Source of the DNA: Symbiodinium natans | Lineage: Eukaryota; Sar; Dinophyceae; Suessiales; Symbiodiniaceae | Reading direction: 5' to 3' | NCBI GenBank assembly: GCA_905221605.1 | Contig: CAJNDS010000313.1 | Coordinates: 790,478 to 840,274 of the forward strand | DNA: 49,797 nucleotides | In this document: positions 25,781 to 34,900 of the stretch, piece by piece | How positions within the stretch are numbered: position 1 is the stretch's first letter | Layout of the letters: the number at the start of each line of letters is the position of its first letter | Program-made: the position numbers and the translations under genes | The notes under the pieces: generated by a model | What the model was told of the DNA's origin: nothing | What the model saw: the letters and a program-made list of their open reading frames with translations, nothing else | Databases searched by the model: none

Positions 25781-25905
25781 GGTTTAGGGTTTGGGTTTAA
25801 GGAAGCCAGCCACCGGGTTTAGGGTTTAGGGTTTTGGGTTTAGGGTTTAGGGTTTAGGGTTTAGGGTTTAGGGTTTAGGGTTTAGGGTTTAGGGTTTAGG
25901 GCGAC
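25756..25905. repeat. 42-bp tandem duplication and TTTAGGG array
   Basis: TAAGGAAGCCAGCCACCGGG followed by TTTAGGG units begins at 25756 and again at 25798; an array of eleven clean heptamers follows. Confidence 0.88.
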
Positions 25906-26040
25906 GAACCCCCAAGTCCCTTGAGCCTACACCCTGAAGCCCCAAAGCCCTATGTAAGATCTAAACTTTAAATGCCTGTCAAGAAGAAGCCCCCCCCTCC
26001 CTCCTTAAGGGGGTAGACTCCTAAACCATAAACCCTAGTC

Positions 26041-26252
26041 CCTAAACCCTAAACCCCTAAACCCCTAAACCCCAAACCCCAAACCCCAAACCCCAAACCC
26101 CAAACCCCAAACCCCAAACCCCAAACTCCAAACTCCAAACTCCAAACCCCAGACCCCAAACCAACCCAAACCCCAAACCCCAAACCCCAAACCCCAAACC
26201 CCAAACCCCAAACCCCAAACCCCAAACCCCAAACCCCAAACCCCAAACCCCA
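26041..26252. repeat. Uniform CCCCAAA array
   Basis: About 27 units, nearly all CCCCAAA, with a block of CTCCAAA (26125-26143). The repeated GFGVWGL frame on the minus strand is a by-product of the heptamer. Confidence 0.93.
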
Positions 26253-26409
26253 AAACCAAGCCAAACCTCCAACACCTCCAGAACCACCGACCAGCATTAT
26301 GAACCCCACCAGCCCAGTGAACCCTAAGCCCTCAAACCAGTTCATTGAGCCTACAAGCCAGATGAGCCCGAAGCTTTTCGGCTCTCACACTCGGCCCCTA
26401 AAGACGTAG

Positions 26410-26444
26410 AAGTGTCGAGCCTAATCCGACGGTTGATGGCTTGG
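26410..26444 (+). CDS. Candidate exon with donor in a telomere variant
   Basis: VSSLIRRLMAW after AAGACGTAG, ending TGG|GTTTGGGG, the start of a short telomeric array. Confidence 0.42.
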
Positions 26445-26506
26445 GTTTGGGGTTTAGGGTTTAGGGTTTCTATATGATGCCGCAGGACTCGGGGTAAGTC
26501 CGAAAG

Positions 26507-26607
26507 CCAGGTGAATAGCACCGAACCCAAAACCCGATACCTGAAACCGACCCCAAACCCTCAGCTCTAAACCCTAAACCCTAACCCTGATCTTCCAGGT
26601 GAATAGC
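26507..26607. other. Candidate introner: telomeric block flanked by CCAGGTGAATAGC
   Basis: The 13-bp CCAGGTGAATAGC is present at 26507-26519 and 26595-26607 with CCCTAAA-type sequence between. Splicing at AG|GT in both copies would remove 26511-26598 and restore the uninterrupted frame SESQ|VNSPL. Same logic as the family A element at 3677-4172. Confidence 0.6.
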
Positions 26608-26670
26608 CCCCTCGATGGACATTGCGGTTCGCTCAGCAAGAAGACACATGATGTTGCACTGTTGCTTATC
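26599..26670 (+). CDS. Candidate exon, unassigned protein
   Basis: VNSPLDGHCGSLSKKTHDVA then LLLI, after GATCTTCCAG and before GTTGGGGG; 24 codons, phase 0. A family A foldback element follows at 26704. Confidence 0.52.
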
Positions 26671-26703
26671 GTTGGGGGTCGGGGGTCGGAGGGGTTAGGG
26701 AAT

Positions 26704-26817
26704 CTAGGATGCCCAGTAGTACCCTTATTCCCTTTTTGGTAGGTTTAGGTTCCCTTATAAACCCCTTTAAGCAAAAAAGGGCACCCTTTTTCATCCTAGG
26801 TTACTGGGCAACCTAGG
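26704..26817. mobile_element. Foldback element, family A (short copy)
   Basis: Ends CTAGGATGCCCAGTA and TACTGGGCAACCTAG pair with one mismatch. The core holds GGTTCCCTTATAAACCCCTT and AAAAAAGGGCACCC. About 113 bp, non-coding. Confidence 0.7.
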
Positions 26818-26893
26818 AATACAGCCTTAAGCCACGTAAATCAGCAAATCAGCATGCAAGCTTGGGTTCACAGTTGAGCCTCTAGACTCGCAG

Positions 26894-26947
26894 GATCTGT
26901 ACGCCACGAACCCCCCGGCAGCGAAACCCCCCACCCGCCCCCCACAT
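26894..26947 (+). CDS. Candidate proline-rich exon
   Basis: DLYATNPPAAKPPTRPPH between GACTCGCAG and GTGCGAGG; 18 codons, phase 0. Confidence 0.45.
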
Positions 26948-27078
26948 GTGCGAGGGTTTGCTAGAGTTTCGGGCCCTAAGCCCTGAACCCTAAACCTTAA
27001 ACCCTAAACCCTAAACCTTAAACCCTAAACCCTAATCCCTAAACCCTAAACCCTAAACCCTAAACTGCTGGTGGCAAG

Positions 27079-27121
27079 CGGCAAAGCTGCGGCCCCCGCA
27101 ACGTTGGAATTGAGGGCTCAG
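27079..27121 (+). CDS. Candidate exon before a foldback-plus-telomere intron
   Basis: GKAAAPATLELRAQ after GTGGCAAG, ending CAG|GTTC; the frame is open further upstream (LLVAS). Phase 0 at the end, matching the terminal exon at 27305. Confidence 0.45.
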
Positions 27122-27304
27122 GTTCGGATGTTCCCCCTTATACTCACAGTCCTTAATAGGGCCTAGAACAGGGGTTTAGGGTTTCGGGTTTAGGGTTTAG
27201 GGTTTAGGGGTACTATAATCCCTAGTAAGGACTGTTCATATAAGGGACAACGTTGCTGGTCAGGGTTTATCGGGCTTTCCGGCCTTCAAGTTTTGTTTTT
27301 GCAG
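27122..27304 (+). other. Candidate 183-bp intron holding a family C element split by TTTAGGG
   Basis: Starts GTTCGGATGTTCCCCC, contains both arms of a family C foldback element (27126-27253) with a 40-bp telomeric block in the centre (27171-27210), and ends TTTTGTTTTTGCAG, a textbook acceptor. Flanking exons are in phase 0. Confidence 0.5.
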
Positions 27305-27361
27305 CGAGGCCTTTGGCACCAGGAGATCAGAGACGACATCATGCAAGGCGTGATGTGGTGA
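27305..27361 (+). CDS. Candidate terminal exon
   Basis: RGLWHQEIRDDIMQGVMW then TGA, after a strong acceptor. Trp-rich short C terminus; not recognised. A CCCTAAA array starts at the stop codon. Confidence 0.52.
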   Translation, partial: RGLWHQEIRDDIMQGVMW

Positions 27362-27470
27362 AACCCTAAACCCGAAACCCTAGACCCTAGACCCTAAACC
27401 CTAAACCCTAAACCCTAAACCCTAAACCCTAAACCCTAAACCCTAAACCCTAAACCCTAAACCCTACCGT

Positions 27471-27573
27471 AAGCTCCAAAAGGTTGGAACATCCTTATCC
27501 CCATAGCCCGAAAGGTATACTAAAGGGAATCCCAGCTCTCATCCTAGGGCCATGTTCCAACTTTCTGGAGTTT
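27471..27573. mobile_element. Foldback element, family K
   Basis: Ends AAGCTCCAAAAGGTTGGAACAT and ATGTTCCAACTTTCTGGAGTT pair over about 22 bp with few mismatches. Single copy seen here. Confidence 0.65.
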
Positions 27574-27669
27574 GCTGCAAACCCTGAACCCTGAACCCTA
27601 AACCGTTAACCCTAAACTCTAAACCCTAAACCCTAAACCCTAACCCTAAACCCTTGCGACCCTAAAGCC

Positions 27670-27750
27670 TAAGCTCCCTGACGCCCGTTTGGATGCGGTT
27701 GCTTTTGAGGGTTTGCAGGGTCGGGGAAGCATCCAGATTCTCACTTAGCC
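27670..27750 (+). CDS. Candidate exon, unassigned protein
   Basis: LPDARLDAVAFEGLQGRGSI then QILT to a stop. A GC or GT donor before the stop cannot be chosen with confidence. Confidence 0.35.
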
Positions 27751-27835
27751 AATAGTTTAGGGTTTAGGGTTTAGGGTTTAGGGTTTCTTAGGTCTTGCCG
27801 TTCAGAGGTCCTTGTCAAGCAGAGGTGCTTCAACA

Positions 27836-27960
27836 TCTGAAACAGGGTCTTTTATTGCTGTTTTCGGTGAGTGTATATAAGGTTCCTTTTTTTAATATTG
27901 GTGAGTCTATATATTGGGTGTCCTTTTGGGGGGGTACAAGATAAACCCGACTTCATCTAG
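27836..27960. mobile_element. Family E element
   Basis: Shares GGTGAGTGTATATAAGGTTC, AATATTGGTGAGT and TTGGGTGTCCTTTTGGGG with 13796-13921. Confidence 0.65.
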
Positions 27961-27979
27961 AGTTCCCGGCTTCGGTCTG

Positions 27980-28037
27980 CAATGCTTTCGGGCTTAGGTG
28001 GCGAGTGTCAGGGGTCGCTGTTCCCGCATCTGCACGT
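27980..28037 (+). CDS. Candidate exon, unassigned protein
   Basis: MLSGLGGECQGSLFPHLH, ending CAC|GTCCC; a 22-base poly-C run follows. Whether the ATG is a start is unknown. Confidence 0.33.
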
Positions 28038-28149
28038 CCCTACCCCCCCCCCCCCCCCCCCCCCCCGGCCCCTAAACCCTAAACCCTTAACCCTAAACCC
28101 TGAACCCGTAACCCTAAACCCTAAAACCCTAAATCCAAAAAAGAGCCTC

Positions 28150-28248
28150 GATCCTACAGACTCAGACCCTAAGACTCAAAATCAAACGGCCCCCCGGAAA
28201 TACCAGGCTGCCTCGGATGGGTTTCAGCAAGGCCGCCGGCTTCTATAG
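28150..28248 (+). CDS. Candidate terminal exon
   Basis: Frame reads PTDSDPKTQNQTAPRKYQAA then SDGFQQGRRLL to TAG. A telomeric array precedes it; a family D element starts at 28260. Confidence 0.4.
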   Translation, partial: DPTDSDPKTQNQTAPRKYQAASDGFQQGRRLL

Positions 28249-28259
28249 CGCCAATACAA

Positions 28260-28415
28260 GGGTCGGAATAATTAATAGGGTTTAGGGTTTAGGGTTTAGG
28301 GTTTGGGGATTAGGGTTTAGGGTTTAGGGTTTAGTATTCCCTTATGGTCCATGTATAAAGTATACGAAAATACTCCCCCCCCCCCCCCCCCAGAACCTTA
28401 TTCTAATTGTTAAGG
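28260..28415. mobile_element. Family D element with telomeric array inside
   Basis: GGGTCGGAATAATTA is followed by about eight TTTAGGG units (28276-28334) and then TATTCCCTTATGGTCC, exactly where the copy at 12944 has eight unrelated bases (CAAACAGG). An 18-base poly-C run lies near the right end. Confidence 0.65.
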
Positions 28416-28616
28416 CGCCCCTATACTACCCTGCCTCGGGTTTATATTGTTTTTGTCTAGGGTTGTTTAGGGCTTCAAGGGTTTAATCATTTTTTATAGG
28501 TTTTGAAGCTTAAAGGGTATAACCTTATAGGGGTTCAAGGCAACGCCCCTAAAGAAAACCCTAAACCAAGGTTAGGGTTTATAGGGTTTAGGCTTTAGAG
28601 ATTTAGGGGCCGAAGC

Positions 28617-28735
28617 CCTAAACCCTATACCCTAAACCCTAAACCCTAAACCCTAAACCCTAAACCCTAAACCCTAAACCCTAAACCCTAAACCCTAAAC
28701 CCTAAACCCTAAACCCTAAACCCTAAACCCGAAGC
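28617..28735. repeat. CCCTAAA array
   Basis: About sixteen nearly perfect units. Confidence 0.93.
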
Positions 28736-28818
28736 AACCCTCAACCCAAAGAAGGGGACCATGAAACTGCCCTAAGATATTATGGGAACCTTGCATGGGG
28801 TCACAACTGTGGAGTGAG

Positions 28819-28865
28819 AGCCCGGATTCCTTGAGTTCCAGGCCTTTTGGGTGATTGAGAGGTTG
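28819..28865 (+). CDS. Candidate exon running into TTTAGGG
   Basis: PGFLEFQAFWVIERL, after GGAGTGAGAG; the donor would be G|GTTTAGGG or AG|GTTGGG. Hydrophobic. Confidence 0.4.
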
Positions 28866-28965
28866 GGTTTAGGGTTTAGGGTTTAGGGTTTAGGGTTTAG
28901 GGTTTAGGGTTTAGGGTTTAAGGTTTAGGGTTTAGGCTTCAGGGCTTGGGGCCTCCGTCGGCGGT

Positions 28966-29118
28966 TTAAGCGCGGTCCCTGTCGGCAGTGCCAGACTGCT
29001 CCTTAATTCGTGTGTTGATGCTTTGAAACTCAGCGGTTCTGCTTCTTTGAGGCATGGGGGGGGGGGCCCTAGGAATCGCAAATGGGTGCAGGGACAGTCG
29101 CTGATTGCAGCCCTTTTT
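28966..29118 (+). CDS. Candidate coding segment with a G-run
   Basis: Frame open for about 50 codons: AVPVGSARLLLNSCVDALKL then SGSASLRHGGGG and RNRKWVQGQSLIAALFSS. The poly-Gly comes from an 11-base G-run whose length may be a sequencing error. Confidence 0.4.
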
Positions 29119-29201
29119 TCGTCATGAGATACTCCCATGTATACTACCCAACGCATCCAAAAAGCTCTCTTCCCCTAAACCCTCCACCCCCCTAAGCCTG
29201 A

Positions 29202-29482
29202 GCATGCCTGAGAGAGAAAAACAAGGCATTGGCCTCGCTCGTGTCAGCGGATTGCTTCATCGGAGTTTCACAACTGGCGAGTCGAGGAGAAGCTGAAGAA
29301 GCGGCGTGGCAGTATATTGTGTAGATGAAGTCGATCACAGCACGGAAGTTGTAGCCACTGCTCGGAGGCACCACGTGGCGTGGTATGCGGCTGCTGTGTA
29401 TCCAAGCCGGGGTGAGACAACCCTGCGCGAGCAATTGCAAGCTCCATCGAGTTTCGATATTATCAGAACAAGATTGCCCTAA
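29202..29482 (+). CDS. Two overlapping coding frames, likely one broken coding segment
   Basis: Frame 1 (29202-29324) reads EKNKALASLVSADCFIGVSQ then LASRGEAEEAAWQYIV and stops. Frame 2 takes over at about 29321 with DEVDHSTEVVATARRHHVAW then YAAAVYPSRGETTLREQL and on to a TAA at 29480. A one-base shift near 29320 would connect them. A minus-strand frame is also open here but has weaker composition. Not recognised. Confidence 0.42.
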
Positions 29483-29567
29483 ACCCTAAACCCTAAACCC
29501 TAAACCCTAAACCCTAAACCCTAAACCCTAAACCCTAACCCCTAAACCCTAAACCCTAAACCCTACT
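29476..29567. repeat. CCCTAAA array
   Basis: About thirteen units, beginning at the stop codon of the preceding coding segment. Confidence 0.92.
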
Positions 29568-29574
29568 TAAGTGC

Positions 29575-29668
29575 ATGGGCTCTTTGGGCGACCCTGAACT
29601 GACAAGGTCTCAGCCTCTCTCGCAAACGCGACCGAGCTGCGAAAACGCTGTACCAGGCTGGGGTCCCT
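29575..29668 (+). CDS. Candidate exon, unassigned protein
   Basis: MGSLGDPELTRSQPLSQTRP then SCENAVPGW, ending G|GTCCC. TTTAGGG repeats follow. Confidence 0.42.
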
Positions 29669-30279
29669 TTAGGGTTTAGGGTTTAGGGTTTAAACCAGGG
29701 TTAGGGCTTATTTAGGGTTAGGGTTTAGGGTTCAGGGTTTGGGGTTTGGGGTTTGGGGGTTGGGGCTTGGGGTGTAGGGGAACGCAAGTGCTTAAACCCC
29801 AACTTACGCCCGAAGCCCTTGGGACCCTGCCTTGGGGGTTCCTTAGGCCCAGAACCCAGGGTTGCAACGGCCCCAAACCCAAACAGCTTTCAGGGCTTGG
29901 GGTTTCCAAAGCCCTAAACCCTTAGACTCAGACTCTAAGAGGCCCAAACCCTAAACCCCAAACCACAAACCCTACACCCCAAACCCTAAACCCGAAACCC
30001 TAAACATCTACAAGCCCTGCATAGCCGACTGTAGGAGCCTAAACAAGTAGACAAAAACATCGCCTTGTGATCCCTACATGGGGGGGGTTCCTAAACCTAG
30101 AAAGGCCATTGGATCCTAGGGGGTAGGGTTTAGGGTTTAGGGTCTAGGGCTTAGGGTTGAGGGTTGCCATATGAGGGGTACCCCTATTTTGGGACATGCC
30201 CACGTAGTGACACCGTAACCTACCCGCAGCACCTAGTCCATGCCTAAAGCCTGTGATCCCGAAAGGCGCATGCACCTGT

Positions 30280-30395
30280 GTAGTCTATACTTGGGCCTTG
30301 AAAAAGGGTTCAGGGTTTAGGGTTTAGGGTTTAGGGCTAGCTCTAAGGCCCGAAGTATGTGTTCTATATAGGTACCGCGGACCCTTACTAGGAAA
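30280..30395. mobile_element. Family B element with telomeric array inside
   Basis: GTCTATACTTGGGCCTTGAA on the left and AAGGCCCGAAGTATGTG then TAGGTACCGCGGACCCTTA on the right match 43000-43090; four TTTAGGG units replace the core. Confidence 0.6.
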
Positions 30396-30396
30396 G

Positions 30397-30463
30397 CTCT
30401 GAGCCACAGGACGATGTGGTGGAGGACATGCCTACGCTGTTGACAAGGTCCGATGAAAACGAG
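30397..30463 (+). CDS. Candidate acidic exon whose donor is GTTTAGGG
   Basis: After TAGGAAAG the frame reads SEPQDDVVEDMPTLLTRSDE then NE, ending GAG|GTTTAGGG. The intron begins with nine perfect heptamers and then carries a family A element. Confidence 0.52.
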
Positions 30464-30530
30464 GTTTAGGGTTTAGGGTTTAGGGTTTAGGGTTTAGGGT
30501 TTAGGGTTTAGGGTTTAGGGTTTAGGGTAG

Positions 30531-30640
30531 CTTGGTAGCCCAGTGGCACCCTTTACCCTTTTTTTTGTTCTGGGTTCCCTTATAAAGCAACCAACCAGAA
30601 AAGGGTGCCCTTATTATAATATGGTTACTGGGCTACTAAG
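30531..30640. mobile_element. Foldback element, family A (compact copy)
   Basis: Ends CTTGGTAGCCCAGTG and TACTGGGCTACTAAG; core GGTTCCCTTATAAAGCAACC then AAAAGGGTGCCCTTAT. It contains one copy of the segment expanded to eleven copies at 3745-4135. Confidence 0.8.
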
Positions 30641-30752
30641 ATAGGGTTCTGAAGCGAGGGGGTTCACGGGGGGTATGACACCCAAGCGTGTCTGAGATCC
30701 CAAAGCCGCCCAGACCGGGTCGAGGGCTCAATTCGGGCGAAGGGTTTAGGGT

Positions 30753-30849
30753 GGGTTTACGAAAATAGGGGGCCCTAAAATCGACGCCAAATAGTAGGAT
30801 TCGCTTATACAAAGGGACCCCAAAAAGGTGCCCCTAATATCGTAAACCC
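30753..30849. mobile_element. Foldback element, family I
   Basis: Perfect 10-bp inverted ends, GGGTTTACGA and TCGTAAACCC; a truncated relative is at 18350-18427. Confidence 0.72.
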
Positions 30850-31005
30850 CCATATAGGGGTTTGGTGTTGGGGGGCGTAGGGCTCCGGAAGCCTCAACCT
30901 GAACCTCAACTCCTGAGAAGCCCAGTGGCACCCTTTCAATCCGTATGGGCTCCTTTGTGAAACCGCCACGGTGTGCGGCTCAGGGGTTTCCCTTTCCCTT
31001 TGTAG

Positions 31006-31147
31006 CCGTTGCCAGAATCCTACACCCGAAATTGGACAGAACACTGGACCTGGACCTTTGCGTCAGGCAGAGTCGTCCTAGTGCCCCACCCCCTCAAAGC
31101 CAGCGCGTCTTCGTGGTGGAGGCCTGTCGAGTTGGGGGTTTGAAAGG
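31006..31147 (+). CDS. Candidate exon interrupted just downstream by the LTR element
   Basis: After CCCTTTGTAG the frame reads ARILHPKLDRTLDLDLCVRQ then SRPSAPPPQSQRVFVVEACR and VGGLKG up to the target site GTAGG of the retrotransposon. That target site reads like a donor (AAAGG|GTAGGG), so the element would sit at the exon-intron edge. Confidence 0.5.
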
Positions 31148-31152
31148 GTAGG

Positions 31153-31457
31153 TGCTGGTGTGAACCAGCAGGCTGAGCAGGAGGCACTAGTGGAGTAGCT
31201 AATTCCCCAGTCCCATCCCTTTCCCCAGCAGACATGGCTCACACAACGGGCGGAGTAACTCTTTTACACAAGCGGGCAACACAACGAACAGCAAAGTCTT
31301 GAAGGATTGCTATGCTATGCGCTACAGTGAGGCGACGGCACTACAGAACCTACATACATAAAAATGTGTTATGCTCAAGGCGTTCTGTGCTTGGGCCTAG
31401 GAGCAACAGGAAAACAACGAGCTACAACCAGACATGTGCAGGTACTACGCTTCCACA
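31153..31457 (-). repeat. 3' LTR
   Basis: Identical in all 305 positions to the 5' copy at 36711-37015. A polypurine tract lies directly before it on the element strand (31458-31476). Confidence 0.93.
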
Positions 31458-31679
31458 CTCCTCCTTCGCTCCTTCGCCAGGAGGAAGCGACAATCAAAAA
31501 CCTGTACATGTCCATCCCTTCCGGGAGGAGGTACAAGCTCCTACGGAAGAAAGGCTGTAGCTGGCCGGACGGCCTCACTGTGTAGAGGGCTCTCAGGGCA
31601 CCTCTTGTGCGGAAAAGGGCAAAATGCGGCATGAATGCACGATGAGATGTGCATCCAGCCCGTCAGGGCGGAGTAGTAC

Positions 31680-31963
31680 CTACCCTGTGCTGTGCGTGGT
31701 GTGATCTGGTGCACGCCGGTGGCACCGCTGACACACCTCAAATGTGCAAAGATTGGATGACCTTGCAATTGCAGGACAGTCCTTGGTGCGATGGAGCTTC
31801 TCCCCCTCAGGGGCAGCAAAGTAGCGAGTTGGGGCTCCAACTTCTGGCTGCCTGCGCGCGGAAAGTTCGGCCTCTTGGGCCGCTCGGTCACGAAGGCGCT
31901 GCAGTTTCCTGCGCTTGGCTGTGAGTTCGGCAAAGAGAGTGGCGTCTCTGGCACCACTTAAGT
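31680..31963 (-). CDS. Cys/His C-terminal module of the element, shifted frame
   Basis: Overlaps the end of the main frame by a few bases in another frame. It reads ELTAKRRKLQRLRDRAAQEA (a basic coiled coil), later YFAAPEGEKLHRTKDCPAI and CTFEVCQRC. The H-x4-C...C-x2-C pattern looks like a small metal-binding end that I associate with the C terminus of dinoflagellate copia polyproteins. A frame change near 31965 would append it to the membrane helix. Confidence 0.5.
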
Positions 31964-34900
31964 GGCAAACTCCCACACGGCAAAGAGACTAACGCCTACA
32001 AAACCCACAAGCAACATGAACAACAAATCCGTGCTTAGCTCAACCTGATGAACTTCTCCCTCCTCCTCTTCAAGAAAATCCAGCTGGCCAAAAGCACCTT
32101 GGATCTGCGAGAGAACAAGCGGGGTGAGCAGTGTACGCGCAAGCTGATCACGTAGACCTACGGCATCTGCTTCTGCAGCGCGGAACAGGCCAATCCCAAA
32201 CACGCTCCAACAAGCTGCCGTCACGAGGCTGTCTTCTGCTGCGGCCAAATGCACAGTGAGCCATGTCAATGGTCCACGCAAACCGCTGGTTGCACCAACG
32301 GGCACGCTTGACGCAAATTGAGCGGCCGACGCGGCTGGATTGGGACATTGGACCTGGGCACCTTGCGCCTGTGCTCCTTGGCGTCCTGCCAGCCTGGCTG
32401 CTCCAATGACTTGCAAAAAGACAAGCAGCATGACTGCTGCGCACACTGGCTGATCACGCAGACCAACTGCGCTCGCTTCCGCAATGCGACACAGGCCAAG
32501 CCCGAGCACGCCCCACAAAGCTGCCACAAGGCGGTTCGCTACTGCGGCAAGACACGAAGTTGTGACCAGCACAGGTTCTGCAAGGAGTTGGTGGGACTCC
32601 TCCTGGACAGGAGGCTCCGGCACGACACCGCTCAATCCACACAACCTAACGCACGGCTCCTCCTCAACCCAGTATGGTACTGGAGAGCCTGTAGCTGCTG
32701 CGGGTGGGTTCCTGACACCAGAGCACGGTGTAAACACTGCGCCGCGGGCGCCAAGCAAAAACATGCGCAGCAGCAGCTGAAAAAGGAGGTTGGCCGCCAG
32801 ACGTCGGCGTGCGTTGCGGGTCCCGCCCTCCCGGGGGGAGGTTGCTGGAACTGCAACACTGTTGGGCACTGTGATTTCGTGCTCTCCTCTTGGCCTGGTG
32901 GCTAGGTCCTTGCGAACTGTTGGCTGGACCTCACGCGGCCCAAACACGCACAACCCACCAAAACCATCTAAGCTAAACCCACCCGGGCGACATTGCGGTG
33001 GACCCGGCACTGGTGCAGGCCCATCTCTTCCGAGTGGCGAGTGTGGCAGGCGAGTCCAATCCAAATCATAGACGCTTGAATTTCCGGCGCTATCATCTGG
33101 TTGGCATTGCACGGTGTTGTCGTCATCCTCATCGTCGGTGTCCAACCTGAACCACATGGTTGGGGGCTGCTGTAGGCTCACTTCGGGATCCAAAATCTGG
33201 GTCCCGCAAACCCCCTTTTTCGGCTCCAAAAGGGGGGTTTGCCTTGGCCAAATGGGCGCGGTCATTTGGGCACTTATGCCATGTCCCCATCCTGGCTTCA
33301 GACTTGGACTTACGTGCTCATCCTGCCCTCCAAGGGGCAAGCCAAAGGCCTGAAGTGCTTTGGCTATGACGAGGGTTGAAGAGACCTCGTTTGCAGTGCG
33401 GTTTGCAAACGTGCTGCGTGCGTTTTCACGCTGAGCCTCCAACTCAGCGATTACCGTCAATGCCCTATCATGCTCAATCACAGGGCAACCGTTCTGAACC
33501 CTCAACGTGGTGAGCTCACCCTCAGGGGAACGCAAGAAACACTCATCAGCTGTCCAACTCAACATGTAACCCAACCGCGTGACGAGCTGTCCCAACGGCA
33601 CAATTGCAGCTGGCAGCCCATCCCTCCCGGGAGGCGTGAGTATCACCCCGCGTTTGTTGATGCGCATGTGTGACGCGTGGCCCCCCGCTAAACCCACCTC
33701 CACCTGCTCTGCCTCGAGCCACTCCTCCTGTGACGATGCTGGTCTTAAAGGATGCGTTGCGCCGGAATCTACCAAACCGAACACGTTCACACCCTCAGGC
33801 TGACTGTTGGGCGAGTTTGTAGGGACGCATGTGGGGCAGTGGATCGTCAAGCTCTGCATAGAGGGATTCCGGGCCGCATCACCTCCCGATGCTTTGACTG
33901 AAACTTCTGCCCTTTCGTTGGCCTCTACCTGCCTAATGGCCCTTAGCGCCTCTTGCACGAACTCGACCATGCTCGCGTTCACAGGAGTTGCAGGCACAAT
34001 GGGTTGAGACGCGGATGAAGTGGATGACACGGCAGCTGAGTCGGACTCACGAATGCGGTCAGCTGCTTGAAGTGTTGGCGTTGACGGTTGGGCCGCTGAG
34101 TCCTGCTTAGCCTTGCCAGCTTTGCAATCTCTTGCACGATGCTCCTCTGACCCGCACGCCAAACACTTCTTGTCCCTTTCAGTTTTGGGGAGTTCACTCA
34201 TGTTGTGGGCAAATTTGCACTTGGGCCCACTTCTACACCCTTTGACGGTGAGGAAGAACCTGCATGGCCTTGCCCCGCCTCCCCCAGCGCCTTTCCCGGA
34301 AGGTCGGTTTCCACCACCTGATGCGTCGGCGGCTGCATTCAACACCTGGACCTTGGGATTGGGATCTACCTTCCTTGCATCTATCCCCCCAGCCATGGTT
34401 TCAAACTCAGCCAACAGGTGTTTGTGGTAATCCAGAACCTCACCTCCCGATGGGTGCAGATCAATGTGCAACGCGCTGCGCACGCACTGGGTCCGGAACT
34501 GGACATCTGCGTTTTCGGCTATGTGCTGGGCAGTCACAGTAGTCAACCCACGGGCCAAAATCGAAGGATCCGGGGCAACCATACCACACTCCAAACAACG
34601 GCGATGCCAACGACCCCACGATCTCAACAGACTCACTCCGGCTGCCACGTCCTCAAACGGCGGTGGGTCGTGCAAGTTCCTGAGTATTAGATCACGCTCG
34701 TTGGTTCCACCTGGCTGGTAAATCGTGTGCAGGCGGTACAGGATGTGCGCTGCGTTTTGCGTTGCCCTGCGTGCTATAATGTCTGCTTTGACGGACGCGT
34801 CCAACGACTCCAACAACATGGCACATGCCCTGGCATTCACACGCGACCACTTGCCCTCAACAATCTCCGTCCTGTCATCCGGGGCCACTCTCAACCGCTC

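Noticed and set aside
26049-26345. Repeated GFGVWGL minus-strand frame
   Set aside because: The TTTGGGG heptamer is free of stops in all frames, so the frame is open by construction.
32318-32905. Plus-strand frames inside the retrotransposon (also 34725-35135, 35173-35598 and others)
   Set aside because: They lie opposite the gag-protease frame, which has clear domain motifs; the plus-strand frames have none.
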